A stretch of 64,000 nucleotides of DNA from assembly GCF_963678635.1 (NCBI RefSeq), contig NC_087066.1, forward strand, positions 2,017,745 through 2,081,744. The letters are read 5' to 3'. The position numbers and the translations under genes are program-made. The notes below the pieces were generated by a model, which saw only the letters and a list, made by a program, of their open reading frames with translations, was not told the DNA's origin and searched no databases. The DNA is from Symsagittifera roscoffensis (lineage: Eukaryota; Xenacoelomorpha; Acoela; Convolutidae). Below, piece by piece: positions 1-11,202 of the stretch; position 1 is the first letter of the stretch; every line of letters begins with the position of its first letter.

Positions 1-815
1 TCCTGAGAGGTATTTGATTAGGGGGATTGTGATATATTACTGCTATGTGGTTTCTCTGAGTTCTTATTACTTTGAGTGTTTTTAATTGGTGAAATTTTAT
101 CTTTTATCATGCATAGGTAAAAAAAATTGCTTGGTTCTTAGAGTTTTGACCGACTTGCTGTTTTAGTCTGCATTCAAGAATACTGTGTCCATATATGCGA
201 CAATTTTTACACCGTTCTTTGAATGAGGTTTTGTCTTCGAAATTATGATTATTTTCAAAAATGTTTAAAGTTTGAGTTAGTTCATCTGCTTGTTCATTTT
301 TGGAGTATTGGATATTTTCAATCTGTGAAGTTGTTGTTTGAATTTTATTAACATAAACTACTCAAAAATTTTCTTTTTCTTTCTAGTTTCAATGCGAGTG
401 TTCTAATTTTTTGGCTTTATCTTGTTTATCTACTATTTTTGAAAATTTATATCAATTTCTCGAAATGATGATGGATGTGATGCTCTCTTTTTCTTTGCAG
501 TTTTGCGTAAATTAGTGTTAGAGTCATTAATACGATTTAGGTCATTTTTGTGTTTTTGTAATCAAGTGTAATGAAGCATTAAATTTTTCCGACTAGGCTT
601 TCAATTTGTACTGCGAGTTGTTTTATTGTTTCATTTGAAGTCTGTCCATTTGGTTGCAAAAAAACTTTTTGATGTTGTTTGTTTCTTTCAGAGTCTAGCA
701 GTTTTCAGAGTTCTTGTGTAAAGATTTTTTTATCATCTTCAATAAACGTGAGCTAATACTGAAAAACTTTTTGAGCTGCGCCACCAAGTGTGGCCGCATC
801 CTCAAGCGAGTTTAA
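1..815 (-). pseudogene. gag fragment of a related retroelement
   Basis: Read on the minus strand, this stretch follows the gag gene of the two large elements from the capsid-like region to beyond the zinc knuckle. Recognisable segments include the counterpart of 'DGAAQKW' near 770-810, the 'ERNKQQQ' and 'PNETIKQ' region near 600-700, and the CCHC knuckle with 'YGHSI' and 'ECRQK' near 165-225. The strand is T-rich here, as expected for the reverse of an A-rich gag. Frameshifts and stops are frequent, so this is a dead relic. It is cut by the window edge at base 1 and stops abruptly near 815, where unrelated sequence begins. Identification by eye against the gag at 12576-20798 is firm; the subfamily is unknown. 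Confidence 0.8.
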
Positions 816-895
816 ATGAAGATATCACAGAACTAATAAAAATTGTAACCATTGAAGGATGATAGTCTGTTGAACTTGATAAACTTGATAGTCTG

Positions 896-972
896 CATAA
901 AAATGAGGTGCAGGTTTTGGCTGACGGCTACCAGTGTTTCTCGGTGAACTTGGCGACAGCGCTAGGACTCTT
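896..972 (+). repeat. Direct repeat copy 1 (NEVQVLAD motif)
   Basis: In the + frame this encodes NEVQVLADGYQCFSVNLATA. The same pattern returns at 1783-1859 with many silent or conservative changes, suggesting descent from a duplicated coding sequence. Confidence 0.55.
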
Positions 973-1782
973 CTCGAGAATGTGTTGTCTGGAGTCACTA
1001 GCGATGCTTGAGTCCGAACATCGTCTAGTTACGGCATTGAGTGTAGAATCCCAGCTTGGGGTGTTGAAACTGGTTCAAGGTCTGCTTGGAAGCAGAAATG
1101 GGATTCACGATGAGCGAAGCCTATATTCTGCTGATGAAAGCGAAATCCTTGGTGGGATTGACCATGTTGCTCCAGACTCTGATCTCCAAGGCCTATTCTT
1201 CATCGCCTTCTGGTGGCAAGCTTGGATCACTCAGCCAGATTCTCTGACATAATCCATCTAAAGAAACAAGTGGCGTCCTTCCTCCTCGCAAGTTTCAATT
1301 CGGTGTCATCTCGAGCAACATACTGCATCATCATCCAGTACAAATCTTCAGTTTGTCTCATGAGGTCAGGTCTTCCAATTCAACTACAGCCAAGCAACAC
1401 GAGAACACTAACTGACCATCAGTCCGGGTGAAAGGGTTCGCCATCAGAATCTGAGCAGACGAATGTGCTCTAATGTCGTTCTCGAAGTACTCCAACAGTA
1501 TTTTCTCCCACATTCGGCCTAATTGTCTCCTCAACTACAACCTATTCACTTGCGCTTCATGCTGCCTGGCCCAATTTCGACATCTTCTGGACACTCCGCA
1601 GTCCAGATTCTTTAGACAGTTCTCTAGTTCTTTCATCGTATCCAGGGCTATTCATCAGGAACGACCAGTGTTTCTCGTGAGTCTCTTCAAAATGGGCGCT
1701 CTTGTGAGGAAAAACTTTGTGTGAGAAATCAGTTGTTACAGAGAATAGATTTGGCCATGTGATTAGTGAGATTAAAGAAAAA

Positions 1783-1859
1783 CAGGAAAATGAGGTTCAA
1801 ATTTTAGCTGACTGCTACCAGATTTTTACGGTGAACTTGGCGATAGCAAATTTCTGCGG
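1783..1859 (+). repeat. Direct repeat copy 2 (NEVQILAD motif)
   Basis: In the + frame this encodes NEVQILADCYQIFTVNLAIA, paralogous to the segment at 896-972 about 890 bp upstream. The difference pattern favours former coding sequence over a simple repeat. Confidence 0.55.
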
Positions 1860-2010
1860 GAGCCATTACCCGCTACACATGTCAATGGTTGAAGCGTCTA
1901 GCCGGAGAAAGATTGTTGATAAGGACTTCTTGGTTCTAAAGCGTGTACTGCTGTCAAAAATATCACATCAATCGCACCAGCTACTAAGGAAGTACTAAAT
2001 AACGCCCTTG

Positions 2011-3362
2011 CGGTGGACTAGCACAATTCGATACTTTCATAAACGATGGAGTTCGAACCTTTGCTCGAGGCTTCAGGAACACGCAATCTGCGGAGCATTT
2101 ATTTGAATCTTGCCATTGTTTAGGTTAGACTGTGTCGTACCCAGTAAAGCCCAATATCTGCTTGATGTGGGGTGTTGAGGAGATTCGGTCGATTGGATTC
2201 CCATATCATCAACAGAAAGTGACGTCTCTGGTGAGCTCGTTGCTGGTACTGTGATGGATTGAAGAGAACGTGATGAAAAACCGATAGTAAAAAAGCACCA
2301 ACCAGTACTCTGGTTGCATTCTTGAGTCTTGAGCGGGATAAGGAAATGGGGCTTGAATGTGAGTTCAATTGAAATCTGAGTGAACAAAAAAAAACTTTAC
2401 CTACAATATATTGTTAACTAAAATATCGATCTGTTTTTCAAAATATAATTATGACTACTTTCTGACTGGGTTGGACAAAAAAAGTTTTAGAGAAACGTCT
2501 CATGAAGCTGGAATCCATGGTGCAATTGGATGAAGATATTGATTGATGTTCAGCTATAGAATGAAAGTTTGATTTGGCGGAGAATTTTGGGGATGTAGAT
2601 AAGTTTGAGTTTGCTAGAAGCTTCTGTAAATGACCATTGGCAGTGTATTTTGAGAGGCAATCAACATTCTGGAGGCTCACTGACATGACGACGACGCGCG
2701 ATGAGGACATCGATCTTGAGTCCGGGGAGATTGTGCCAGTCGGTCATATTGGGAATTTCGGCCTTGACTTTGGGGGAAGCTGTAATTTTGAAAAATTTGA
2801 ATGGACCATGTGATGCTCAATTTTTTTGAGACAACGAAAATCAAGTTTAATCAGAAGATCCGGATCATAATTGCGGAAAAGTTGATCAAAAATTGTGCTG
2901 GAGTAAAATTGATATTTGCAAATTCATACAACAGGGTTACCGCTGGGCAAGAGAGAAACTTGAATAAACAGGTAGAAGAGTGAAGCTGCCCAATAGTCCA
3001 AATGATAAAAGTACTTGAGTTAAGATTAATAATTGAAACTTCCAGAGTTATCTTACTTATATTAATTACCTGAATCCAGAGTTATGTCAATTTGTGAAAA
3101 TTGAATTTAAATTCTTGAGTGTTTTTACACGCTTTTTTTAACGGAGTTCGCGTGTCTTAACTTTTTAGAGACCTAACCATGGGGATGTTCTGATTTCTAG
3201 ATTGGGTGTTTTTTGGTAGTTACCTTTAAGCTGTAACACGATTTCGTAGTCCCAACTCTTAGGCGAATCGAGTTGGCTCCGAGTGAAATAGGTATAAAAG
3301 CATAAGAGACAGTGTCCCTGATCCTTGAGCCCAATTAAGCTCGAAATGAGGTCCAAAACTAG
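2011..3362. other. No gene seen
   Basis: AT-rich DNA with only short scattered open frames (minus 2073-2387 and 2438-2710, plus 2801-2983). None has a recognisable domain, a paralog in the window or convincing splice sites. Confidence 0.5.
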
Positions 3363-3650
3363 CGAAGTTGCTTCAGTTGGCTTGAAAAATTAACAGAGCT
3401 TGCTCGTAGAGCTTCCGGGATAAGACCATTCGCTTCCTCGTGAAAAATAAGTCTTCGAAACCCCTTAGATGAGCTTGTTCGACCATTGGTTGAGCTGCAG
3501 GAGCTACTGATCGAAGCGGAAGACCCCTATTTTGAGCTGAAAAAAGGGGGTCTCAGGGCTGTAAAACTATTGTTTGGGCTTGGAGGAGTGCTCGCACAGC
3601 TTCGGTTAAATTTAAGTTTTCTTTTTGATAGATTTTTATGGTTATTTTAG
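3363..3650 (+). pseudogene. Possible coding remnant, leucine- and glutamate-rich
   Basis: One plus-strand frame runs 26 codons from 3363, meets a TGA at 3441-3443, then continues 68 codons to a TAG at 3648-3650. It contains no methionine. The second part includes PLVELQELLIEAEDPYFELK followed by a hydrophobic 'LLFGLGGVLAQL' segment. The amphipathic, leucine-rich composition looks protein-like compared with the AT-rich flanks. It could be an exon fragment or a decayed gene. The family is not recognised, and chance is a real alternative for so short a frame. Confidence 0.3.
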
Positions 3651-3893
3651 AAAAGTTATGTGATGTGTTATTCGAGTGATTTCTTTTACAATTAAATAAA
3701 TGAGTTTGACTTCGATTATTAGAAGAGTTCCTTGAGCAGGAATTGAATATGAGGTGTTTCTGTCTAACTTTGAATAATTACTTTCACTAGAGCTCTATCT
3801 AGAACATAAAATCATGTAAAAGTTGTTGTGACTCTTCAAACTGTTTTTATCTTTTTTTGTGGATAATTCTGTGATTTAGTCAATCTGCCGATC

Positions 3894-5512
3894 TTCCCTG
3901 AGAGTTATTTGATTAGGAGAACTGTGATATGTTACTGCTATGTGGTTTCTCTGAACTAGTATCACTTTGAATGTTTTTAATCGGTGAAGTTTTATCTTTA
4001 TCAAGTTTTGGTAAAATGACTTGCTGGGTTATTAGTGTTTTGGTAGTCTATTTAATTTTTCTTGCTGTTTTGGTGAAAAGGTTTTGGAAAAAATTACAGT
4101 CTTGTTTTGCAAAAATATGTCTGGTAGCTCCATTTTGATTGTTGTTTTGTCGTGTTTTAGTCATTGATCTATTTTGGAAAAGCGGGTGGTTTTATTAATA
4201 ACTGTACTGTTGTTTGTAGGAAATAAGTAATTTTGTTATGTGGAGTTCTGAGTATTGGAAGAATAGGGAAAATGATCTGTTCACAGTTGTTGTAGATAGT
4301 GTTTCTACTATTTCTTCTTCAACAAAATTCGACGGAATTTGAAAAAATTGTTGTCTAGATCTATAATTTCATCAAGAGTTTCTTGCGTGTTTATAGCTAC
4401 TGAATATAAACTATCATTACTTCTCCTATTATTAAACATTGTGTTGTAATGTTGTTACTGTTGAGAGTGGAGTTTTTTTAATAGTCTTTGTGTACATAGA
4501 CATTGGCGATTGCTGCACTTGAAATTTTGTTAGAAATCTTTAAAAATGATATACGAGACCCTTCACTGTCCTGTACATAATCTGTTTTGGCTGCTAACAT
4601 TTTTTGACCATTGGGAATTGGTGGTCGAAAAAATTTCGTGCTGGTGAGATTAAAATTAATAATTGTTGAAAATAAATTTTTGTTAACCATGCTAGGATGC
4701 TTCGTAGGGCAAATTTTAGTATTTTTGAAGCTTCATTCTTAGTGAATATTCTACAAACTGACGTTAAATATCTAAAAGAAGCTGTATTCCTTGTCTTTTT
4801 TGCATGTCGAGACCTTTGTGGTGATGATACAAAAAAGTTTGGTTCGATTCTAATACAGATACAAAACCAGACGCGATTTGTGAGTGATAGGTCAAAGGGA
4901 AAGATAGAATCATTGTCAAAATTTTGTTGTATTGAAAGATTGTTTTGTGTGGAATGACGGTTAATGAATTATTTTTTTTTGCTTTAATGGTTGATTCCAA
5001 TTATAGATTACAGGATCTTGTCTTATGTTTTTAAATAAACAGTTGTGTAATATTTTTGTTTGATTTATTTCCTAGTTTATCTCTTGACAAAGACCAATCC
5101 GGGTCCATTTCAATGTAATGTCCAGCTATATATTGTAGAGTTATCTATAGGTTGTTGGTGCCTAGGTTGTCGAGTCTGGACAGGTTGGAGAGAGCGTATA
5201 TCAGTTCATCAGAAAGATGTTGTACTTTCTCGGTGGCTAAGTTTTATTTTAATCAAAACTTTTTTAATGTTAATTAGGGTTGTGACTTGTGACCAAGTGT
5301 TGAAGAAAAGTAACTCAATCAACAAGGTTCAAGTTTTTTTAGATCTAGATTCTTAGGTATTTTTCTTCAGATCTTACTAGGTTTATGATTTATTGAAGCC
5401 TTGGTCAGCTAAGTGGAGGGGCTCAAGTGAAAGATGAGTAACCGAAGTTATCCACTGCTTATCTTAATTAAAAAGGTTAGTTGGTCAAAAATTTCTATTA
5501 GTCTTTTGTCAA
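3894..5512 (-). pseudogene. gag N-terminal fragment of a related retroelement
   Basis: On the minus strand this relic parallels the start of the large elements' gag frame. The segment 4478-4690 reads FFRPPIPNGQ, then 'TDYVQDSEGS', then 'ISSAAIANVYVHKDY', which aligns residue by residue with NFRPQNSNDD, 'SDYVWDPEWS' and 'ISSQAIGTISYIRDY' encoded at 13230-13390. Upstream in gag sense (4700-5000) the 'SILAW' and 'YHSQ' regions also match. Near 4080 the relic jumps to the region after the zinc knuckle, so the capsid part is deleted; 3894-4080 is paralogous to 1-180. It runs into the assembly gap at 5513. It shows that the gag frame upstream of 13722 is ancestral coding sequence. Confidence 0.75.
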
Positions 5513-5712
5513 NNNNNNNNNNNNNNNNNNNNNNNNNNNNNNNNNNNNNNNNNNNNNNNNNNNNNNNNNNNNNNNNNNNNNNNNNNNNNNNNNNNNNNNN
5601 NNNNNNNNNNNNNNNNNNNNNNNNNNNNNNNNNNNNNNNNNNNNNNNNNNNNNNNNNNNNNNNNNNNNNNNNNNNNNNNNNNNNNNNNNNNNNNNNNNNN
5701 NNNNNNNNNNNN
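5513..5712. other. Assembly gap (200 N)
   Basis: Two hundred N bases. The round number suggests an arbitrary or estimated gap. Open frames drawn across it are meaningless. Confidence 0.99.
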
Positions 5713-7525
5713 CATAGTCGAGACAACGCTCACTATTTTGTGTCCAGTCGGTCGGGAAGCATCGAGCAATTATGTGAACATTGAGAAAACCGAGGTAGTA
5801 GAAACATACTGAATTTGTATCTGATCTGTGTTTAACAAAGTCGAAGAAAGAATTCGAAACACGATAGAACGCAATTTGGTCTGGAGAGTCGAAGTCACGA
5901 ATCGGGTATAAAATTTTACTTTTTCTAATGTAGTATGTGGTTTTGAAAGTCCGAAAGTGATGTACATAGACGTGTCACAATAATTAGCCAACGGAGTCGC
6001 AAAAAAATCTGAAAAAAAACCAAACTATTCGAAATTTTTGGAAGACTGAATTTTGTATTATTTTTAGCTATGAACAAATGATTCTTCTGATTACTTCTTT
6101 GCCTAAAATTACGTTCTGTTGCTTAAAAGGTACATTGAGTTTTGCTAAAACGTTTGTGTGATTTGGTTTGATGCGGCATATTTGCTCCTAAAACATGTTA
6201 TAGTTGGCCAAACACCTGCGTCGTTTTCCTTTTTATGTTTAATGAAAGACAAAATGACCTGTTATAGAGTCTGTTAGTACCATTTCGATAGAATATGTCG
6301 TACAGTTTTCTTCAACATTCCTTTTTCTCGCGTATAAAAATCGGCGTTTTCTAAATGAATTTGTCTGTTTTTGCATTGATTGTAGCATTCAATGTGATTT
6401 CACTCTGGGCAAAATACGCAATCAGTGGTGATGACACGAAAACCTCAGAACGAAAGTTACACGAGAATAAAGAGCTTACCTCTCAATCACATGACTCTAT
6501 CAGCTCTAATCAAGGTATGAAAAAAATTAGTTGAAAAAAAATGACTTATTTAAGAGCTGTAAAAGTTGAGAAAAAACGATTGTCTACAATTCTAATTAGT
6601 CGAGAAATGCTTGTGATACAATTCCATAGACGAAACAAAAGTGTAGAAAAAGCAGGACTAGCCTTTTTTCATTAATGGAATTGTATTTTTATCGTTTTTC
6701 CATATTTAAAATTGTGTGTCTGGCACTGTTTCTCATACAAAATTGTATTGCTAGAACTTTTTAGACAAATCGAGTTGCATGACACGATTTTTCTTATAGG
6801 TGGAAACAAAATTTTGTGTTTCTTTCTTCATTTATTCCTGTTTTGTCCTGAAACACAAAACCCAAAAGTTTTTCTCTGATGAGATAGCGAATAGCTTAAA
6901 CGGCAGCAAACGCCAGATTAAATTTCGTTATAAGATACGCCAAATATGTTATATTACTGACTCTCACAAAGTGTTACAGCTAAAAAAAAATGGAATTTTT
7001 TTATATAGATATAGCTATGAGGCCTCTACTTCAATGATTTCAATTGACTGTTTTTCGGTAATCGTATGGTTCATGTTATCGGTAATCGTATGTTAGTTTC
7101 CAAAAAGCTAATTCTGACAAAGTATTCATTGTGAGTTTACATTCTTTCGTTTAAAAAAAACAGGGCCTGGAAAACGTTATGAGCAAAAAATTAAAGTTTT
7201 CGAGTTAATTTTTTTTGTCAATGTTAATGCTTGTTCAAAAACATGGTTTCACCCTTCATTCAATTTAACAAACAAAAGATTTTTTCTCCAAGATAGAACG
7301 GCCATAAATTTATTCAAAATTACTTTAAGACCGCTTGAAGTATTTCGCATTTTGATTGCACGGAAAATTGTTTGTCATTAGTTTCTTAAACGGAGATCAC
7401 AAGCATTTTTTCACATGCGCCATTAATGGAATTGTGAGATGAGCTTTTTTTGTATGAAGGTCAACCCGGGTGAGTTTGAAAATACCTTTCTTAAAAATAT
7501 ACCTTCGTCGATCAGGGAAGGCTAT

Positions 7526-7579
7526 CTTGCAAGATCTTGCAAGTTTCTTAAATACCAGGGTTGTCTTGCAAGATCTTGT
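7526..7579. repeat. Palindromic CTTGCAAGATCTTGCAAG cluster
   Basis: Bases 7526-7543 form a perfect 18-bp palindrome, CTTGCAAGATCTTGCAAG, and a near copy follows at 7564-7579. The motif is a 10-base period of GATCTTGCAA. It recurs at 9068-9087, so the two sites bracket about 1.5 kb. Confidence 0.7.
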
Positions 7580-9067
7580 AAAATGGATTTTATCTTCAAA
7601 TATTAATTCTAATTTTTCAGCTTCTGTAGTGTAAAATGTTTCAGGTTGTAGTTATAATTTTTGTTATTTATGTCAAAATTTGGATCATAAGAGTCAATTA
7701 ACTTGAGTTTTTTTTTATGCTGTGATCCTGTTATGCATTTATTTCATCTATTTTGCTCTTGTATTTATGTTAAAACAATTGAAAATGCGGAGGAACTTTA
7801 CATTCGGGGGTTTTTTAGTTTTTTTATTCTTTTTTTCTGACCTTTAAAAATGAAGAAGAACTTTGTATTCGGGTTTGTTTTAGTTTTTTTCTTTTTATTT
7901 TTCACGCAAAATCAGGTGACGCAATTAGTCATCGGAGAGAGTTAAGTGAAATATCAAACTAAAGCACTTTCATTTGTGATTTGAACAACTTTTTGAAATT
8001 TCCGGAAATCTGTTCTAGTTTTGAGAAAAACCGGTTTTTATTTTTTTGTTTTTAGTCTAATTTCGAGCTAATAAAGCGAGCGATTAGGCAGACAATGGTA
8101 TAATATGGGGTACTTCAGCACTAAACATTTAGTTTTGAGCAGTTGAAACTAGTTTTTGGAATTTGCAGCTACATAAGGAGAAACAAAATCTATGAAAAAT
8201 TTCAGCTTTTTTGTTTTTCTTTGTTTTTGTTTTTCTGGTCAATTTTCTGAAGACAAAATGTTAATGTCTAGTTCGCCTATATTTCTTTGATTGTCAAATA
8301 TGCCTAGATTATATTTTACATCGGATTTTTTTTATCACCATACCCATGAAAACTTCACTAATATGGAAAAAAGCTTTTCTTTGTGGTTTTTCAAAAGTTG
8401 TGTTCGGAACAATCTTTGCTACCTGCACAGTAACCGGCTATCCTGTTAATTTTTGTTTTCCGCTTAGAGTAAGGTACCACAATCAATCATTTGACTAGTG
8501 TGAGTAATATATATCATATTGAAGCCCTTTCACTTGCGATTCGATCTACTTTTTTGGTTTCAAACTTGTGATTTTTTGTCTCATTCGAGCGAATATAACG
8601 AGCGAGCAGTCCTATTTTTTTGGCCTGAAAGCTTGCAATAGCCTAATTTAAAACAGCAAAAACTTTAACCGAGGTAACTTTTTTTTGTGTTTTGGCGCCT
8701 TCAGGAATTAAACTTTTTAAAAGTCTAAAAAACTGCAAATCAGCTTTGAAAATATGCAATTTTTTTTTCATTTTCTAGTACATTTTCTACACTTTTTTTC
8801 AAGTTGCTTGTTCTACTAAGACTGTCGAATTAACATAGTCCCCAGTTTTTTGTTTAGATACTTTTATCAAATCACGCCGAAAAAAAAATTACAATATTTT
8901 GGAAATTTTTGTTTTTGTTTTTCAAGACTGTCGGAATATTCTGAGATACATGCGCAGTAAGCATCTATCCATGATATTTTTAAGCTTTTATTGATTTTCT
9001 AAACATTGACTAAACGTCCCACGAAAAATCGTATCTTTGAGGATCTTGCTTTAAAAAGGTTATCATT

Positions 9068-9087
9068 AAAGATCTTGCAAGATCTTT
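9068..9087. repeat. Palindrome AAAGATCTTGCAAGATCTTT
   Basis: A perfect 20-bp palindrome built from the same GATCTTGCAA module as 7526-7579. It may mark the end of a small mobile or satellite unit, but no matching internal structure was found. Confidence 0.65.
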
Positions 9088-9266
9088 TGAACAGATGCGT
9101 CTAGAATATATCAAACAGAAACGACAAGATTCCGCTCTAACTTTAGTTTCAAGTACCTTTAAATTCAGACTGATTGCTTCAAATAACGTTTTGAGGTTTT
9201 TTTTTTCAAATTATTCTCTAGGAGACAAAATTCTAACTTGGGGAATGACGCCTAAAAGGGAGAAAA

Positions 9267-9410
9267 ATGATGACGATGACGATGATGACGATGATGACAA
9301 TGATGACAATGATGACGATGATGACGGTGATGACAATGATGACGATGATCACGGTGATGACGATGGTGACGATGATGACGATGATGACGATGGTGATGAT
9401 GATGACGAGG
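9267..9410 (+). repeat. GATGAC microsatellite
   Basis: Imperfect tandem GATGAC/GATGAT triplet-based repeats of about 145 bp. They generate overlapping artefactual frames of poly-Asp and poly-Met/Thr (9095-9547, 9267-9512). The repeat alone explains these frames. Confidence 0.9.
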
Positions 9411-10466
9411 ACTATTCTGATTACGACTATTATGCTTTTGATTACGATTATGATGAATATATGCCAGAAGACCTCGAAAAAATTAGTAAACGTGAGAAAA
9501 CAAGCTCTATAACTTCGTTTTTTTTCGCATTTTTTTCAAAACCTTAAGCAACCGTTGTAATATATCAAACAGGATATCATGTTAATGCATTCTCAGCCAT
9601 TTTTGAAGTCTATAAAAAGTTCTGATGTGTGTACCAATCACTTCATTAAAGTGGATAGTCAGTCAGAATTACAAGTATGAAGTAATGAATGTAGTGAATA
9701 CTCTTATATAGGTCTGGCTTATTTTGTTTTCGTTTTTTTTTTTCAGGAAAAATCTTAAAATTTGTTCACGCTCACTTTTGATTTTTCGCGGTTTGACTTG
9801 TCATTTCTTTTTAAGCTTAGTGTATTTCTTGTTGAAAAAAATTCCATTAACAATTGTGAAGGTCACGAAAAACGTGATACTTAATTTTTGAAAATGGAAA
9901 ATAATTGTCAGATTTCCCAGCAAGTTGAAAATTTAACCTACTGATCCAGTTTTCTCAAATTGGTTCAATTCAAAAAAAGCTTTCATTATAAATTGTTCTA
10001 TAACTTCAAAGAGCTTTTAGGCCATCTAATTTTCCATTCGAAATTGATAAGTTGAAGATATTTTGAAAAAAAAACAAGCCGTTTTTTTTCAGTGACATTT
10101 TACTTCGTTTGGTTCTTATTGGTTGAGTTTGGTACCAGTCATTCGTCTGACTGAATCAGCAGAACACGGATCCACAAAACGATCATTGACCCCTCCCAAC
10201 TTTCAAGAAAGGGAGAAGGCAAATGTTAAGTAGGGTTAGTTAGTCGTATTTTCGACCAATCGAAATTTCAAAAAGAATGCTCTTGTGCTAATTTAAAACG
10301 CGTGGCACTTCTTTAGTTGATACCAAAAGGAGAGGGCGATTGTTCTGTTTATCTTAGAACACTCTACTATTGGATTGAAAACAGTTGATTACCTTTACAA
10401 TATTGCATATTAATTTTTTTATTGCGATTGGGCGGCGTGAATTTTACCTACAGCGAACGTGTTGTC

Positions 10467-10470
10467 ACAT
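10467..10470. repeat. Target-site duplication, element 1 (left)
   Basis: ACAT directly precedes the 5' LTR, and an identical ACAT follows the 3' LTR at 29375-29378. A 4-bp duplication is usual for Ty3/gypsy-type integrases. Confidence 0.85.
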
Positions 10471-10880
10471 TGGAACCTGATCTAAACTATATTTTATGAT
10501 TGGATAAATTAAATGTTTTACCAATGTAAAGTATTTAATATTAACCAATCATGATCCATCTAACTAACAACCCACTTATTTGTAAGTGCTGAAGTTACTT
10601 GTAATTTCAGCACCAGAGAGATTTGAATTTAACTTAGAAATTAGTTGGACTCTCCCGAGCACTTCAGCAGCCGCAATAAACCAGTATACCCTAGATCTAT
10701 TGAGCCTAGCAGAGACTAGTTAAACAACCTGAGACTAGATAGTATAAGAGTAAGATTAGGATCGGTATTAGACTAAGAAGTTGCACGAATCTATCCGGCC
10801 GAAAATAAGATAGCGTGACGAGCAGACGGTGTACCCTATCCGAAATTACTCTATGAGTTATACACCCCAGACATAACTCA
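10471..10880 (+). repeat. 5' LTR, element 1
   Basis: The 410-bp repeat begins TGGAACCTGA and ends ATAACTCA, giving TG...CA termini, and matches 28965-29374. It contains an AATAAA at 10675-10680 and TATA-like strings at 10489 (TATATTTT) and 10743 (TATAAG). Which of these is the functional promoter cannot be decided. A strong 28-bp palindrome lies at 10586-10613. Confidence 0.95.
10586..10613. promoter_or_regulatory. LTR palindrome with GTGCTGAA / TTCAGCAC arms
   Basis: Two 13-nt arms around a TT centre form an almost perfect inverted repeat with one mismatch in this LTR. In element 2 the same site (GTGCTGAAATTAC / GTAATTTCAGCAC) is perfect. It occurs in all four LTRs. It could be a dimeric transcription-factor site in U3 or an RNA hairpin if transcribed. 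Confidence 0.6.
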
Positions 10881-10882
10881 TC

Positions 10883-10905
10883 TGGTGCGACCATAAGTCT
10901 CGAAC
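10883..10905 (+). promoter_or_regulatory. Primer-binding site, element 1
   Basis: Two bases after the LTR, TGGTGCGACC begins a 23-nt stretch whose reverse complement starts GTTCGAGAC and ends CGCACCA. That looks like a tRNA 3' half: T-loop GTTCGA, then acceptor strand and CCA. It appears one nucleotide short of a standard T-arm-to-CCA length, and I could not assign the isoacceptor. Confidence 0.7.
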
Positions 10906-10968
10906 AAGACCTTACTAGATTAGAATTAACCAAAAATAGATTAGAAATTAGACAAAAACATTTACAAA

Positions 10969-11202
10969 ATGTTATACGACAATAATTTAATTGAAATGTC
11001 TCTCCGACTCAATAGATCAGAGCCAATATTCCGAACCATAATAGAACTACCCGGAATTGGAAGAAGACATCGAACCAAAGACGACATACGACAAAGTAGA
11101 AACTTGCCGTATAGTTATATGATAGTTCGGCAAAAGCCAGAACAAACTTTTATATTTCGAATACTACTTGCAATGAATTTAGATTTCCATTTGCAAACAT
11201 AA
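10969..11202 (+). CDS. ORF A, small basic protein after the primer site
   Basis: A 77-aa frame starts 64 nt after the primer-binding site, so its ATG would be an early start on the full-length RNA. Element 2 keeps an identically sized frame without indels (37635-37868). By hand, 58 of 77 residues are identical, including MLY.NNL, 'SLRLNRS', 'RQKP' and the C-terminus AMNLDFHLQT. Conservation of length, frame and both ends suggests a translated product. It is arginine-rich in the middle (GRRHRTKDDIR) and has no membrane segment. No family is recognised. It could be a leader peptide controlling downstream translation, an accessory protein, or the front part of a spliced product. Confidence 0.6.
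   Translation: MLYDNNLIEMSLRLNRSEPIFRTIIELPGIGRRHRTKDDIRQSRNLPYSYMIVRQKPEQTFIFRILLAMNLDFHLQT

Larger units (their letters stand above)
816..2010. other. GC-richer segment with a duplicated coding-like motif
   Basis: This interval sits between two minus-strand gag relics and is less AT-rich than its surroundings. It has plus-strand open frames at 908-1252, 1473-1724 and 1717-1998, none matching a family I recognise. The strongest coding hint is a peptide motif occurring twice (see the repeat entries). It may be the remnant of a duplicated host gene or of another transposon. No splice sites, start or terminator can be assigned with confidence. Confidence 0.3.
5713..10466. other. AT-rich DNA without a recognisable gene
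   Basis: About 4.7 kb of T- and A-run-rich DNA. Short frames such as 6800-7096 show no domain. It holds palindromic GATCTTGCAA clusters, a GATGAC microsatellite, and near 7420-7480 a stretch ending GGTCAACCCG that resembles 59460-59510. I see no convincing splice-site pair. Confidence 0.6.

Noticed and set aside
5434-5784. Frames crossing the N run
   Set aside because: They exist only because unknown bases contain no stop codons.
9095-9547. 150-aa poly-aspartate protein
   Set aside because: Produced entirely by a GATGAC microsatellite; alternative frames give equally simple poly-Met/Thr strings.
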